This document shows, piece after piece, positions 27,871-37,426 of a stretch of 64,000 nucleotides of DNA. Position 1 is the first letter of the stretch. Each line of letters starts with the position of its first letter. Origin of the DNA: Desulfopila sp. IMCC35006 (lineage in GTDB: Bacteria; Desulfobacterota; Desulfobulbia; Desulfobulbales; Desulfocapsaceae); assembly GCF_005116645.1 (NCBI RefSeq), contig NZ_SWCM01000004.1, positions 1-64,000 on the forward strand, given 5' to 3'. The translations under genes and the position numbers were made by a program. The notes under the pieces were generated by a model. It saw nothing but the letters and a program-made list of their open reading frames with translations, searched no databases and had not been told where the DNA came from.

Positions 27871-27887
27871 TTGGCATTGTCTTTGCG
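27871..27887 (+). promoter_or_regulatory. Putative sigma54 promoter of pilA
   Basis: TTGGCA then CTTTGC puts GG at 27873-27874 and GC at 27885-27886 with exactly 10 bases between. TGGCA and TTTGC fit the -24/-12 consensus well. Transcription would start near 27898, 60 bases before the pilA ATG. The PilR-like activator gene lies on the other side of the kinase gene. Confidence 0.65.
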
Positions 27888-27957
27888 TATACTGAATCAG
27901 TCTGGATCAGATGTACTAACAAGAGGTGTTAAAAACAAAAAACTGAAGGAGAACAAC

Positions 27958-28410
27958 ATGAAAAAACTCTGTATCAACCACAACGAAAAAGGCTTCACCC
28001 TCATCGAGCTTATGATCGTTATCGCGATCATCGGTATCTTGGCTGCTATTGCTATTCCTAACTTTATTTCCTATCGTGACAAGTCATTCTGTTCTGCCGC
28101 TGAATCCGACGCTAATTCCATTTCTGGTGGGCTTTCAGATTACTTTGCAATCCCATCAAATATATCTTATGCAACTGCCAATTCTTCAGGTGGTCAGATG
28201 GCTTTTCCTGGTTCAAATCCTATCAATCTCACTGGTAAAAACACTGCTTCAGTAACCCAGACTATTGGTGCGACTGGTAATACGTACACTATAGCCGTAG
28301 TTGATGCAGGCGGACGTTGTCCTCAGAACTACATGGCTGGTGGAATTGTTAATGGTGAAGGCTGGAAATGGGTTGCAGCCGGAACAAGCTACTTCCAAAA
28401 AGTACTGTAA
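27958..28410 (+). CDS. pilA: Type IVa major pilin
   Basis: The 150-residue prepilin has a 12-residue leader ending Lys-Gly, then [20 protein letters not shown] with Phe+1 and Glu+5. Leader cleavage and N-methylation by PilD are expected. The mature protein has two cysteines (C45 and C121 of the precursor), which could form a disulfide. GAAGGAGAAC is a strong ribosome-binding site. An earlier in-frame ATG (27871) lies in the promoter and was rejected. A terminator follows, so pilA is probably a single-gene transcript. A membrane glycosyltransferase and a disulfide enzyme follow. Confidence 0.93.
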   Translation: MKKLCINHNEKGFTLIELMIVIAIIGILAAIAIPNFISYRDKSFCSAAESDANSISGGLSDYFAIPSNISYATANSSGGQMAFPGSNPINLTGKNTASVTQTIGATGNTYTIAVVDAGGRCPQNYMAGGIVNGEGWKWVAAGTSYFQKVL

Positions 28411-28434
28411 TATGTAAAAGAAACATTTTAGCTA

Positions 28435-28473
28435 AGAGGTGCCAGATTACATAATCCGGCACCTCTGTTTTTT
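28435..28473 (+). terminator. Rho-independent terminator of pilA
   Basis: AGAGGTGCC at 28435 pairs with GGCACCTCT ending at 28466, extended by GATTA/TAATC, and GTTTTTTG follows. The stem is 14 bases with small mismatches. It starts 24 bases after the pilA stop. Confidence 0.88.
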
Positions 28474-28555
28474 GTTTCTATAATTCCTTTAAAAACCATT
28501 TAAACACCAAATTTCTGTTATAATTGCATATCCTTTACTCCTTATTTTTAATCTA

Positions 28556-30292
28556 ATGATAAAATGTTTAAAAGGTATTGGCTATAAAAATATTTTAGCG
28601 CTCTTTTCTTTGTTTTGTCTACTCTCAGCTGTTGTTGCAGTTTGTATTCTAAATACAATCCCCCCTGTAAGTCGAGACGCCCTCACACATCACCTCTTCA
28701 TCCCCAAACTTTGGATACTTCAAGGGTCTACTGCCCCTATTCAGCACATCAGTTTTTCCTATTATCCAATGAATCTCGACCTTCTCTATTATGTTTCACT
28801 GCTTTTTAATAACGACATTCTACCAAAATATATTCATTACTTTTTCGCCTTACTCACCGGTTTTCTCATTTACCGCTATGTCTCCCCAAGACTGTCAAAA
28901 GCATGGGGTCTCTTTGGCGCCACGTTTTTTTTAACGCTACCAGTCATAGTAAGGCTTTCAACAACGGTATACGTCGACCTAGGCCTCGTTGCATTTTCTA
29001 CAGCATCATTACTATTATTACTAGAATGGGGAGCCACACGACACATTCGATACTTAATTTTTGCCGGCATTTGCTGTGGCCTGGCTGCAGGCACAAAATA
29101 CAACGGAATTGTTAGCATTGTTCTTCTCACCCTGCTTTCGCCAATAATCTATACCAGATTTCAAAATCTACAAAATTGCAAGCAAGATGGTGGAGCTCCA
29201 ATATTATACATGGCTGTTTTCTTACTGGCAGCTTTACTTAGCTACTCACCATGGCTTGTCAGGAATTTTATTTATACCGGTAATCCCATTTACCCTCTTT
29301 ACAATTCTGTGTTTATCAAATCACAACCAGTCAATAGCACACAAGAGATGCCAAGACAGAAGGCCTTGAAAGAGCAAAAAATCAAAGAAACGGAAAAAAA
29401 GGACATTTCCACTCCCTGGACTCCTTTTAGCATCCGAAAAGTATTGTATGGAGAAAAATGGTGGCAGGCAATTCTCTTACCAGTGAGGTATTTTTTTGAA
29501 GGCCAGGATGACGATCCTCGTTACTTTGATGGAAAACTGAATCCGTTCCTGTTTATATTTATTTTTGTGGCATTCTACTACTGTCGTTACTCCCCGAAAA
29601 TCCGCCTTGAACTCCACTTCCTTTTTATTTTTGCATGGCTCTATTTCTTTTTTTCTTTCTTTCAGGGGGCATTACGTATCCGTTATATAGCAACTTCATT
29701 GCCTGCTTTTGTTATCCTTGCAACCTTTGGGGTTAACAACGTTTTTCGTCGCCTCCAATCACTCCATAATTTCAAGGAAAAATATAACATATTCGTCTTA
29801 TTAACTATAATCTCAATCATATTTATTTATAATGGTAACTATCTCTATCATCTCTTCATACGTTATCAACCTCTTTCATACCTGAAAGGCCAAATGACAA
29901 GAAACGAATATTTAACAAAATATTTGCCCGAATATTCTGTTATACAATACACCAACTCACACTTAACTCAGGGCGATAAGATTCTCGCTATTTATCTGGG
30001 TGGAAGAGGCTATTATTTTGATTTTCCAGTCAGATTTGATCTTCTCGGAAAAGAAGGCTACATAGGAACAAGCGTTATAAACTCCTCCTCAGCTGAAGAG
30101 GTATATGATTCACTTTCTGAAAATGGTTTCACCCATCTATTCATCAGGATGAAACTTTTTTCCGATACCGCCAACCAGTACCTTACAGTAGAAGAAATTG
30201 GCAGGTTAAATGATTTTTTGCTGCACTTCACCAAGCAACTTAATGTCAACGACAGTTACGGTCTGTTTGAACTTCACCATCCTGATCGTTAA
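28556..30292 (+). CDS. Multi-spanning GT-C type glycosyltransferase, possibly pilin-modifying
   Basis: The 578-residue membrane protein has about ten or more hydrophobic segments and an Asp in the first periplasmic loop (VSRDALTHHL), the layout of GT-C transferases (ArnT, PMT, TfpW families). These use polyprenyl-phosphate sugars on the outer membrane face. It follows pilA and precedes the VKOR-DsbA gene, so glycosylation of pilin is the most likely role, as with TfpW in some Pseudomonas; this is inference from position. No good ribosome-binding site precedes the ATG. The region is A/T rich compared with the housekeeping genes. Confidence 0.7.
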   Translation: MIKCLKGIGYKNILALFSLFCLLSAVVAVCILNTIPPVSRDALTHHLFIPKLWILQGSTAPIQHISFSYYPMNLDLLYYVSLLFNNDILPKYIHYFFALLTGFLIYRYVSPRLSKAWGLFGATFFLTLPVIVRLSTTVYVDLGLVAFSTASLLLLLEWGATRHIRYLIFAGICCGLAAGTKYNGIVSIVLLTLLSPIIYTRFQNLQNCKQDGGAPILYMAVFLLAALLSYSPWLVRNFIYTGNPIYPLYNSVFIKSQPVNSTQEMPRQKALKEQKIKETEKKDISTPWTPFSIRKVLYGEKWWQAILLPVRYFFEGQDDDPRYFDGKLNPFLFIFIFVAFYYCRYSPKIRLELHFLFIFAWLYFFFSFFQGALRIRYIATSLPAFVILATFGVNNVFRRLQSLHNFKEKYNIFVLLTIISIIFIYNGNYLYHLFIRYQPLSYLKGQMTRNEYLTKYLPEYSVIQYTNSHLTQGDKILAIYLGGRGYYFDFPVRFDLLGKEGYIGTSVINSSSAEEVYDSLSENGFTHLFIRMKLFSDTANQYLTVEEIGRLNDFLLHFTKQLNVNDSYGLFELHHPDR

Positions 30293-30359
30293 CAGAAATT
30301 GGTGTTTTCTAGACAAAAAAAATCATCATAAACTGCTAAATTGAATCGAAGGTTAATTA

Positions 30360-31541
30360 ATGAGTTTATTTTCCAGTAAAGAAAAAGCCCTCCACTATAG
30401 GTATTACTATATTCCTACCTTGGTATTGGTGATAATGGGAATTCTTGACACTATTTACTTAACCTACACCCATTATCGCAATTACACTGACATAGCCTAT
30501 TCATCTTTTTGTGCTATATCACAATCACTAAATTGTGATACAGTCTCCCAAAGTCCATGGTCGATCCTTCTAGGGGTTCCGCTATCCTTGTGGGGTTTTT
30601 TTGCTTACAGTTTATTTTTCTTCATACTTCTTTCAGTTCGTTGTAAAAATGAGTCTACACTCAAAATTTGGTCTATCCTACTTGTTCTCAGCTCTTGTTT
30701 CTCAATCTCTGCCTTGTATTTTGCGTATATTTCTACCACAAGAATTCACTCCTATTGTCTTCTCTGTATTCTGAGTTATATCATCAGTTTTCTGTTATTC
30801 TTATATTCTCTTGTCATAAGAAGGCGGTTTACTGTTTCATACTTTATTTCTGATATCGTTATTGGATTTTGGTCCATATTTCGAATTCCATTTTTGAGAA
30901 ACTCTATTTTCATTCTCTCATTGATCTTCCTATCCACAACTATCTTTTTACCTGAATACTGGAAATATGATAATTCAGCTCAATATAAGTCTCTTTTTCA
31001 TGGTGTTACCTCCGATGGACATGCTTGGATAGGCGCAGAAAAACCAGTTCTCACCATCGAAGAATATACAGATTATCAATGTTTCCAATGCTACAAAATG
31101 CACTTTGTTCTTCGAAAACTCATCACACAATTCCCTGATAAAATTCGCCTTGTCCATCGCCATTACCCAATTGACAACGAAGTCAATCGGTATGTCGCAC
31201 CCCAGCCATACCATGTTGGCTCTGGACGCCTTGCATTACTCAGCATTGCTGCCGGTCAACAAGGAAAATTCTGGCAAATGAATGATCTTATCTATTCTGA
31301 ACTGAGAAACAAACAAACTTCCTTTGATTTAAAATCTCTCGCAGAAATAACCAAAACAGATTTTAAACAACTTATTGCAGATATCCAATCGCAACAAACC
31401 TTGAAAGTATTAGAAAACGATATCAAAGCCGGACTTCGCCATAAAATAAGTGGCACTCCAACTTATGTCATTGACGATGCTGTCTATGCGGGATTCATCC
31501 CCCCTGAAATTATCGAGAAGATATCTGTAAAAGCCAAATGA
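30360..31541 (+). CDS. VKOR-thioredoxin (DsbA-like) fusion, disulfide bond-forming enzyme
   Basis: The 393-residue protein has a vitamin-K-epoxide-reductase domain (membrane, about 15-170) with loop cysteines C51 and C59 and the redox CxxC CLLC (C133, C136). A membrane anchor (around 183-200) follows, then a periplasmic DsbA-like thioredoxin domain with CFQC at 241-244 and cis-Pro SGTPTY near 363. VKOR passes electrons from the thioredoxin domain to quinones and so replaces DsbB. Its place behind pilA suggests the pilin disulfide as a substrate. Start codon ATG fits. Confidence 0.85.
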   Translation: MSLFSSKEKALHYRYYYIPTLVLVIMGILDTIYLTYTHYRNYTDIAYSSFCAISQSLNCDTVSQSPWSILLGVPLSLWGFFAYSLFFFILLSVRCKNESTLKIWSILLVLSSCFSISALYFAYISTTRIHSYCLLCILSYIISFLLFLYSLVIRRRFTVSYFISDIVIGFWSIFRIPFLRNSIFILSLIFLSTTIFLPEYWKYDNSAQYKSLFHGVTSDGHAWIGAEKPVLTIEEYTDYQCFQCYKMHFVLRKLITQFPDKIRLVHRHYPIDNEVNRYVAPQPYHVGSGRLALLSIAAGQQGKFWQMNDLIYSELRNKQTSFDLKSLAEITKTDFKQLIADIQSQQTLKVLENDIKAGLRHKISGTPTYVIDDAVYAGFIPPEIIEKISVKAK

Positions 31542-31578
31542 TAGAACCGTTGCGTCACTGTTCAGCGACTAACGGCAA

Positions 31579-31598
31579 GAGAATACGTAGCGTATCTC
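31579..31598. terminator. Weak palindrome between convergent genes
   Basis: GAGAATACG and CGTATCTC form a short bulged stem around TAG. It sits between the convergent VKOR fusion and GMD-like genes. No T-run, so confidence is low. The remaining 125-base gap holds no other visible feature. Confidence 0.25.
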
Positions 31599-31666
31599 GG
31601 CAACTCAATTGCGTTTGGCTTGAGAGATTACGTTCGCGGATGAGATATATAGATTAACAGGAAACT

Positions 31667-32620
31667 TCAGCCTTCTAACGTAGCCTCACACATCTTTCGG
31701 ATCACACCATCAACATCCGTCTGGGCCGACCAGGCGAGATAATCCCTAGCCTTAGCAGGATTGGCCATGCTAATACGGATATCTGACGGACGAAATAGCC
31801 CTTTTTCAAATTCAACATGATCCCGCCAGTTCAAGCTAAAAAAGTCAAAAGTGCGTGCAACAAAGTACTCCAGTGATTCGGTACGCCCTGTAGCGACAAT
31901 AAAGTCATCAGGTAGACCCTGCTGAAGAATCCTCCACATGGCGTCCACATAGTCTGCCGACCAACCCCAGTCGCGCCAAATATCGATATTTCCCAGCACA
32001 AGAACTTCGCCGCTGCCCTGTTTAATACGAGATGCTGCACTGACAATTTTCTGGGTCACAAAACGCTCTGGTCGAAGTGGGGACTCGTGGTTAAACAATA
32101 TCCCAGAACAAGCAAATATCCCGTAGGCCTCTCTATAATTGCGCACCATCCAGTGAGCTGATGCCTTTGCTACCGCGTAGGGACTACGCGGTTGAAAGGG
32201 AGTCATTTCATCAGCTGCAACCTCCACAGTATCGCCAAAACACTCGCTCGAACCTGCGTTATAGAATCGAATTGGTCGATTAACAAACCGGATCACTTCA
32301 AGCATGTTGAGCGTACCCCCTGCAATACTCTCCATCGACTCTACGGGTTGCTCGAATGACAAACCGACTGATGTCTGCCCAGCTAGGTTGTATATCTCAT
32401 CCGGAGCAATATTCTGCACAACGTTCAGGACGCTGCGGAAGTCGTTAATTGCCATAGATGTAGTAAACACATCCCGGCGTATCCCCAAACGATCGAGGTT
32501 AGCGAATGAGCTGATCATCGCATCCCGGGAGGTGCCTACAACCTCATAGCCTTTTTCAAGCAGCAACTGTGCCAGGTAGCTGCCGTCCTGACCGGCAACA
32601 CCACAAATGAGTGCCTTCAT
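31667..32620 (-). CDS. GDP-mannose 4,6-dehydratase-like sugar nucleotide SDR
   Basis: The 317-residue extended short-chain dehydrogenase has GVAGQDGSYLA at 7-17, the Rossmann motif typical of GDP-mannose dehydratase (Gmd/Rmd), and SSECFGD with YAVAKA as catalytic Ser and Tyr-Lys motifs. FNHESPLRPERFVT matches Gmd. Product would be GDP-4-keto-6-deoxymannose for deoxyhexoses such as fucose or rhamnose. Slightly shorter than E. coli Gmd (373). Its start overlaps the stop of the preceding glycosyltransferase by four bases. Confidence 0.82.
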   Translation of the reverse strand: MKALICGVAGQDGSYLAQLLLEKGYEVVGTSRDAMISSFANLDRLGIRRDVFTTSMAINDFRSVLNVVQNIAPDEIYNLAGQTSVGLSFEQPVESMESIAGGTLNMLEVIRFVNRPIRFYNAGSSECFGDTVEVAADEMTPFQPRSPYAVAKASAHWMVRNYREAYGIFACSGILFNHESPLRPERFVTQKIVSAASRIKQGSGEVLVLGNIDIWRDWGWSADYVDAMWRILQQGLPDDFIVATGRTESLEYFVARTFDFFSLNWRDHVEFEKGLFRPSDIRISMANPAKARDYLAWSAQTDVDGVIRKMCEATLEG

Positions 32621-33717
32621 GACAGAAGCCTCCGGTAGACATCCAATGTTTGATCAGCACAATTTTCCCAGGAAAACTGTTTAATGCGCTCACGGCCTCT
32701 CACAACCAAAGTCTGGCGCAGAACCTCATCGTTCAATACACGTTCAATGCTCCCCCAAAGGGCCTCGGATGAGTTCGGATCGAATAGCTCGGCTGCGTCG
32801 CCAACAACCTCTGGGATGGAACTTGCGTTACTGCATACCACAGGACAATCAAAACTCATAGCTTCGAGAGGCGGAATACCGAAGCCTTCATAAAGGGACG
32901 GGTATACGAACAGGGCGGCCTGTTGATAAAGTCCTGCGAGCAGAGAATCACCACCACAAAAATGCCGTACCTGATCGAGACCAATACCAAGATGGCCCAT
33001 GAGTGCCTGCTCTTGTTCTGTGAATGCACCACCACCAAAGGCGACCAAGTCGTAATCACGCTGCAAGGACAGGTTGGCAGCATAGACATGCAACAAAGCT
33101 TCAAAATTCTTGTAGCCGTCACGACTGCCAACATACAACAAATATGGTCTTCCGGTTCTCCTCCCCTCATCAACAGGGAGCTCAGGTAGAGAAAAACCTA
33201 GGTGGACGACAGTGATCTTCGCAGGGTCAACATTAAGCAGTGCAACTAGATCTTTGCGGGTCTGCTCGGAAATGCAGATGATATGATCAGCCCGCCCGAT
33301 AGCGATAGCCTTCTCTTTGGAAGTCGAATCCCCGGCTAGGAAGAACTCTGGGAACCGCTCGTGTATCATGTCGAAAACGGTCAATACAACCTTCCCTCCA
33401 ACAGGCGCAACCCTCCTTGCCGAATAGTAAGTTTCATGCACCAAATCTGGTTGAAGGCGCGCCATCATTAACGGCGTCAACAATTGATTGACAGCTCGAC
33501 AGATACACACTGCATATCGTATCTTCGGAACTTTTCGGCCTATAACTTGCAAAAAACTTGATGAGGCAGTGAGGTGAGCATTGACGTAAAGAGGGCTAAT
33601 AATGCACACTTCGGAACCTGGAACACGTGCAATCTTGTCAGCCAGTTCGAAAAAATAGCGGGAGATACCTCCATATTCCTGCAAGGTAAATATCTGATAA
33701 TCGTAAGCAATATGCAT
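32617..33717 (-). CDS. Glycosyltransferase family 4
   Basis: The 366-residue protein has the GT-B fold seen in mannosyl- and rhamnosyl-transferases: EYGGISRYF near the N-terminus (GG loop) and FVYPSLYEGFGIPPLEAM (E-x7-E) near the C-terminus. The donor is probably a GDP- or dTDP-deoxysugar or mannose, given the Gmd-like gene next door. The start MHIAYDYQIF is best; a longer open frame upstream overlaps the methyltransferase. Confidence 0.85.
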   Translation of the reverse strand: MHIAYDYQIFTLQEYGGISRYFFELADKIARVPGSEVCIISPLYVNAHLTASSSFLQVIGRKVPKIRYAVCICRAVNQLLTPLMMARLQPDLVHETYYSARRVAPVGGKVVLTVFDMIHERFPEFFLAGDSTSKEKAIAIGRADHIICISEQTRKDLVALLNVDPAKITVVHLGFSLPELPVDEGRRTGRPYLLYVGSRDGYKNFEALLHVYAANLSLQRDYDLVAFGGGAFTEQEQALMGHLGIGLDQVRHFCGGDSLLAGLYQQAALFVYPSLYEGFGIPPLEAMSFDCPVVCSNASSIPEVVGDAAELFDPNSSEALWGSIERVLNDEVLRQTLVVRGRERIKQFSWENCADQTLDVYRRLLS

Positions 33718-33727
33718 GGTTCTGTTC

Positions 33728-34507
33728 TCAGGGATCCATAAGCATGAAATGATCAGATAATGTGCGAGAACCCAGCCTACGCCTAATAACACATGCCATC
33801 AGAGGGGCCAATCTCCCCATAATCAATCGTAATATAAGCCCCGTTCGCAACACTCTATCGGTCAAAATATGCAGCCCATTAAGTGAGTAGAAATTCAATC
33901 CCAATCGCTCCGCGAGCGCCTCAAGAGTTTTCCTTTGATAGAAGGAAATATGCTGACCCGTGCTGAAGGCATAATACCACCATTCTTTCGGTGGCGGCTC
34001 TCCACAATCGCACAACTCGGTTGTGAATATCAAAGTACGACTGCCATGCAGCCCCATGTTCTCCTGGATGAAAGCCAATGGATCATGAATATGCTCAATA
34101 ACTTCAAAAGCAGTCAATGCAACGAAAGGTTGTATCGATTTGTCTACTTCAAACCCTCGCGCCAGCAGATTTGGGCAAAACTTATCGTCCCAGTAGTAGT
34201 CAAATCCGTAATCGCGCATGAGGCGGGCAAGCATGCCGTAGCCCCCAGCGATATCAAGATATCCGCCATTCGGCTCGAAACGCCGGTATAGCAACACAGC
34301 TAGTTTCGTGGCGAGGAAGTAATTACGCATGACTAGGCCAGTATCGGCCGCAACTATGGCCTCACTATACGCCTCATCCAGCCAGTAGGGTTCCTCCGTC
34401 TGCAATAATCTGCACTCGGGACATTGGCGATAACTAACCTCATGTCTTTTCAGTATCCTGGCAGAAAAAGCATCACGCATTCTGCTATCACATATGGGGC
34501 AACTCAC
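33728..34507 (-). CDS. SAM-dependent methyltransferase with N-terminal zinc ribbon
   Basis: The 259-residue protein starts with CPICDS...CPEC, a zinc ribbon, followed by a class I Rossmann methyltransferase (YLDIAGGYGMLARLM, then AFEVIEHIHDPLAF). Such proteins methylate sugars in surface polysaccharides. The start is GTG at 34507, overlapping the previous stop as TAGTG, with GAGGG seven bases before. Confidence 0.78.
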   Translation of the reverse strand: MSCPICDSRMRDAFSARILKRHEVSYRQCPECRLLQTEEPYWLDEAYSEAIVAADTGLVMRNYFLATKLAVLLYRRFEPNGGYLDIAGGYGMLARLMRDYGFDYYWDDKFCPNLLARGFEVDKSIQPFVALTAFEVIEHIHDPLAFIQENMGLHGSRTLIFTTELCDCGEPPPKEWWYYAFSTGQHISFYQRKTLEALAERLGLNFYSLNGLHILTDRVLRTGLILRLIMGRLAPLMACVIRRRLGSRTLSDHFMLMDP

Positions 34508-35700
34508 TATAGTTCCCTCTTAAGGAAATCAACAACGCAAAGAATCGAAGCTCGTAAGACTTTAGCGTAATGGTCGTATGAATGCTCTAGCCTTGCATAG
34601 ACGGCAGATTTTTCCGAACGTACTTCAAGCTCTTCCCTGCTCATCGTCCCAGCCAAAAGCATGGTCTCAAGGATTGAAGAGTTAGTTGAGTTTTCAATGA
34701 GAATCCCAAAGTCACCAATCTCAATGCTCGATTCTTTGGTCACAACTGGTATTAAGCCAGCTGCCATGCAGGTAATTACCGAGCTCGCTCCCCCTTCGGA
34801 ACAGGAGGGCAAAATAACAAATGTATTATTTGCGATAATGTCTCGCATTTTTTGTGAACCCACATCGACGAAACCATGAAAGCTGACCTTTGGATTCGCA
34901 AAAAGTAAATCTCTGTAAAGAGACACAAATTCCATTTCTCGACCAATCGGTCCACAAACGTCTAAATGAAAGTCATTATCGAGGACACAAATGGCTTCCA
35001 GTAATATATCAAGTCCTTTGTGTACAGCACCACCACCAGCAAACCAACAGAAATTCTGTTTTGTCTTGGAAAAATCTTTTCTAATTACCTCATGCTCAAC
35101 TGGTGCTACATATGGGACTGATATTAAATATGTATTTTGATTGAGCCCATCATAAGTAGAACGCGTCCAGTTATTACCTAGTATGAACATAGCATCTGCG
35201 TTGATTGCAGAAAACATCCACGGCCAATAAACCTCTCGTCTAGGAGCCAAAAGTACCCCGCGGCGCACCCAGAGACTACGAGATCTTCTAGCCTCTGCCT
35301 CATTTGAAAAATTCGGATTGGCACCAGTCATATGCAAAATTCTTTTGCCTCGAAAGTTCGGTGCTGAAAATGATCTGGCGAAAGCCCCACCAAATCCGAT
35401 TAAGAGATTATAAGGTGCATAGTCGATATCGAACTCGGAGTTGTAATCAACAACGTCCACTACAAAATCCAGCTCTGCAAGAACGTCAGCCATTACGATC
35501 ACTTCTTTTTGATTGGAGTGATGACGATGGTTCTGCGCCTGGAATGGGTGGGTAATATAGCAAATCAAAGCCTTGTTGTGGCCACCTTGCCGTACTGAAA
35601 TGGGTTTTTTGAAGTACGACAAAATTTGTGATCTAATTCTACTCACCACTGGATATTTGGCTTTCAATCGTTGTAGACCATCCTTAATTATTGTTTTCAA
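34507..35700 (-). CDS. Glycosyltransferase (GT4-like) of the polysaccharide cluster
   Basis: The 397-residue protein has an N-terminal strand (KALICYITHPF) and a C-terminal GT-B donor domain (WFAGGGAVHKGLDILLEAI, PSCSEGGASSVITCMAAGLIPVV). No ATG is in a sensible place: candidates are TTG at 35700 and TTG at 35763. The former lies 17 bases before the flippase stop, so translational coupling is likely; the start is uncertain by up to 20 residues. Acceptor and donor are unknown. Confidence 0.72.
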   Translation of the reverse strand: MKTIIKDGLQRLKAKYPVVSRIRSQILSYFKKPISVRQGGHNKALICYITHPFQAQNHRHHSNQKEVIVMADVLAELDFVVDVVDYNSEFDIDYAPYNLLIGFGGAFARSFSAPNFRGKRILHMTGANPNFSNEAEARRSRSLWVRRGVLLAPRREVYWPWMFSAINADAMFILGNNWTRSTYDGLNQNTYLISVPYVAPVEHEVIRKDFSKTKQNFCWFAGGGAVHKGLDILLEAICVLDNDFHLDVCGPIGREMEFVSLYRDLLFANPKVSFHGFVDVGSQKMRDIIANNTFVILPSCSEGGASSVITCMAAGLIPVVTKESSIEIGDFGILIENSTNSSILETMLLAGTMSREELEVRSEKSAVYARLEHSYDHYAKVLRASILCVVDFLKREL

Positions 35701-37105
35701 TATCCAAACCCAGTTTATATTTGAAATGATTTCGCAAAAAAAGAGCTGTCGGTAGATAAACAATTAAAACAAGACTCAGTACAGAACCCCAAACTGCACC
35801 CGAGACACCGATTAATTGAACCAGCCATATCGAAACGATAATATTAATTGCTGCCATAGTTACTGACGTTATAACTTGGAATCTAATAATACCTAATCCA
35901 TTTAAAATAACAGCGAAATTTCCCCCAAATATGGTCATTACTGTCCAGCAAAAAAGCCCAAGCAACAAATCCCATGTCGGTACAATCGATTCCCCAACCC
36001 ATTTTACTATTAACCATTTTCCTACAACTAACAATAAGAGCGAAAGAGGTAAAACAATTATTACGCTATAGCGGATAGACTTACGAAATGAGTTGTAGAT
36101 CCATTTGTTATCTCCTCGACTGTTCGCTTCAGCATAAGCAGGCCACAAAGCATTGAGAAAAAGACTCATCATGAGTGTAGGTAATGAGAATATTTTAAAT
36201 GCCACAGCATAAACTGTAACCGCCCCTACGCCAAGATAGTGTGCGATTATCAAATTGTCCGATTGAAAGGCAATTAACCCAGAAATCTGCAGGACAAGAA
36301 AGAGTCCGCTTGTACCGCCCAAATCCTTTGCATCTTTTATCTTCAAACTCCTAAAATTCGGTCTTAGTAATGGTTGTTGTTTACTAAAAAAATAAATGCC
36401 TGCAAGTATGCCTGTTATTACTGGCGGCGAGGCAGATGCCGCCGCAAGATAAGGCAAACCACCCTCTAAAAAAATTACACATAGAACTGCAGCCACCCCT
36501 ACAATACTCCCGGCGGCCAGCCATAAGTTGGCCCAAAAACCCATCTGTAATCCCATCTGGATCTTCAGAGATATTCCTGCAGGAATACTTAAAGCAAAAA
36601 AAACGACAATAACTGCAATAGTTGGCGCTACTTCCTTAACTGCAATTTGTGATTTAACATTTAATAATTGAGCCCATGCAACATAAGGATTAATGATGAA
36701 AAATATTAAAAGGATAAGGGTGGCAATCACACTGAGAAATAGGATGCCAACCGCGATTTTTGCCTTGATGTCTTTACTATCGTTTTTGCCATAAGCATCT
36801 GCCACAGCATTCATCAAACCACTGCCAACGCCCAAATCCGAAAATCCAAGCATCGCAACAGCAGAGCTTATAGTCATCCATAACCCGTATCTCTCGACAC
36901 CCAAATATGTTAGAGTTAACGGGACAATCGCTAACGTGATGATTATGGATAATATTTTAGCCCCCCCAGAACTTAAAGTCGTCAGTAACATTTGACGATG
37001 TCGCTCTTGAGTCCTCCCTTCTTGTGAGTTAACCTCAAATGGTTCAGCGCGTAAATAATACTTCAATCGTAAAAAGAAATTCACTATGATATCACCACTA
37101 CTCAT
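35684..37105 (-). CDS. Wzx-type polysaccharide flippase
   Basis: The roughly 473-residue protein has about 12-14 hydrophobic helices in the MOP/MviN-Wzx pattern (LSLLLLVVGKWLIVKW, IVSIWLVQLIGVSGAVWGSV). Wzx moves undecaprenyl-linked repeat units across the inner membrane in O-antigen or capsule assembly. No Wzy or Wzz is clear in the window. ATG at 37105 was chosen; an in-frame TTG at 37126 is possible. Neither has a good ribosome site. Confidence 0.85.
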   Translation of the reverse strand: MSSGDIIVNFFLRLKYYLRAEPFEVNSQEGRTQERHRQMLLTTLSSGGAKILSIIITLAIVPLTLTYLGVERYGLWMTISSAVAMLGFSDLGVGSGLMNAVADAYGKNDSKDIKAKIAVGILFLSVIATLILLIFFIINPYVAWAQLLNVKSQIAVKEVAPTIAVIVVFFALSIPAGISLKIQMGLQMGFWANLWLAAGSIVGVAAVLCVIFLEGGLPYLAAASASPPVITGILAGIYFFSKQQPLLRPNFRSLKIKDAKDLGGTSGLFLVLQISGLIAFQSDNLIIAHYLGVGAVTVYAVAFKIFSLPTLMMSLFLNALWPAYAEANSRGDNKWIYNSFRKSIRYSVIIVLPLSLLLLVVGKWLIVKWVGESIVPTWDLLLGLFCWTVMTIFGGNFAVILNGLGIIRFQVITSVTMAAINIIVSIWLVQLIGVSGAVWGSVLSLVLIVYLPTALFLRNHFKYKLGLDIENNN

Positions 37106-37293
37106 AGAGGGTTTATTAATTGCCAATGTCCAAGAGCTTTTTAAAATATGTGAAAATTCCTCTAGTAAAAGTAGAAAATCCGGACAATTAAAACATTCAC
37201 TGGGTCCACGCCATGATTGGTATTAATCCGTAAGGTGATTGCCGGACATTGGTTGCCCTGTGAAAAAATGAAAATATGATTAATAATAGCACG

Positions 37294-37426
37294 TTAATTC
37301 ATTTCCTGGATGTCCGCTGATCGACGTACGGAATAATAACATAAGGAGAGTTCTTCATGGAACCGACCATTCAATGAGTCCCAGACATCTTCCACGTTAT
37401 CTGGCTGAATATTGTTATTAAGGCGG
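37294..37426 (-). pseudogene. Possible C-terminal relic of a gene left of the IS element
   Basis: A minus-strand frame ends TAA at 37294 and encodes about 43 residues of ordinary-looking sequence (RLNNNIQPDNVEDVWDSLNG, then HEELSLCYYSVRRSADIQEMN). Upstream it merges with the IS630 end, so an element insertion may have removed the 5' part. No matching 5' fragment is evident right of the element (38500-38669). The rest of 37127-37293 holds nothing I can identify. Confidence 0.25.
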
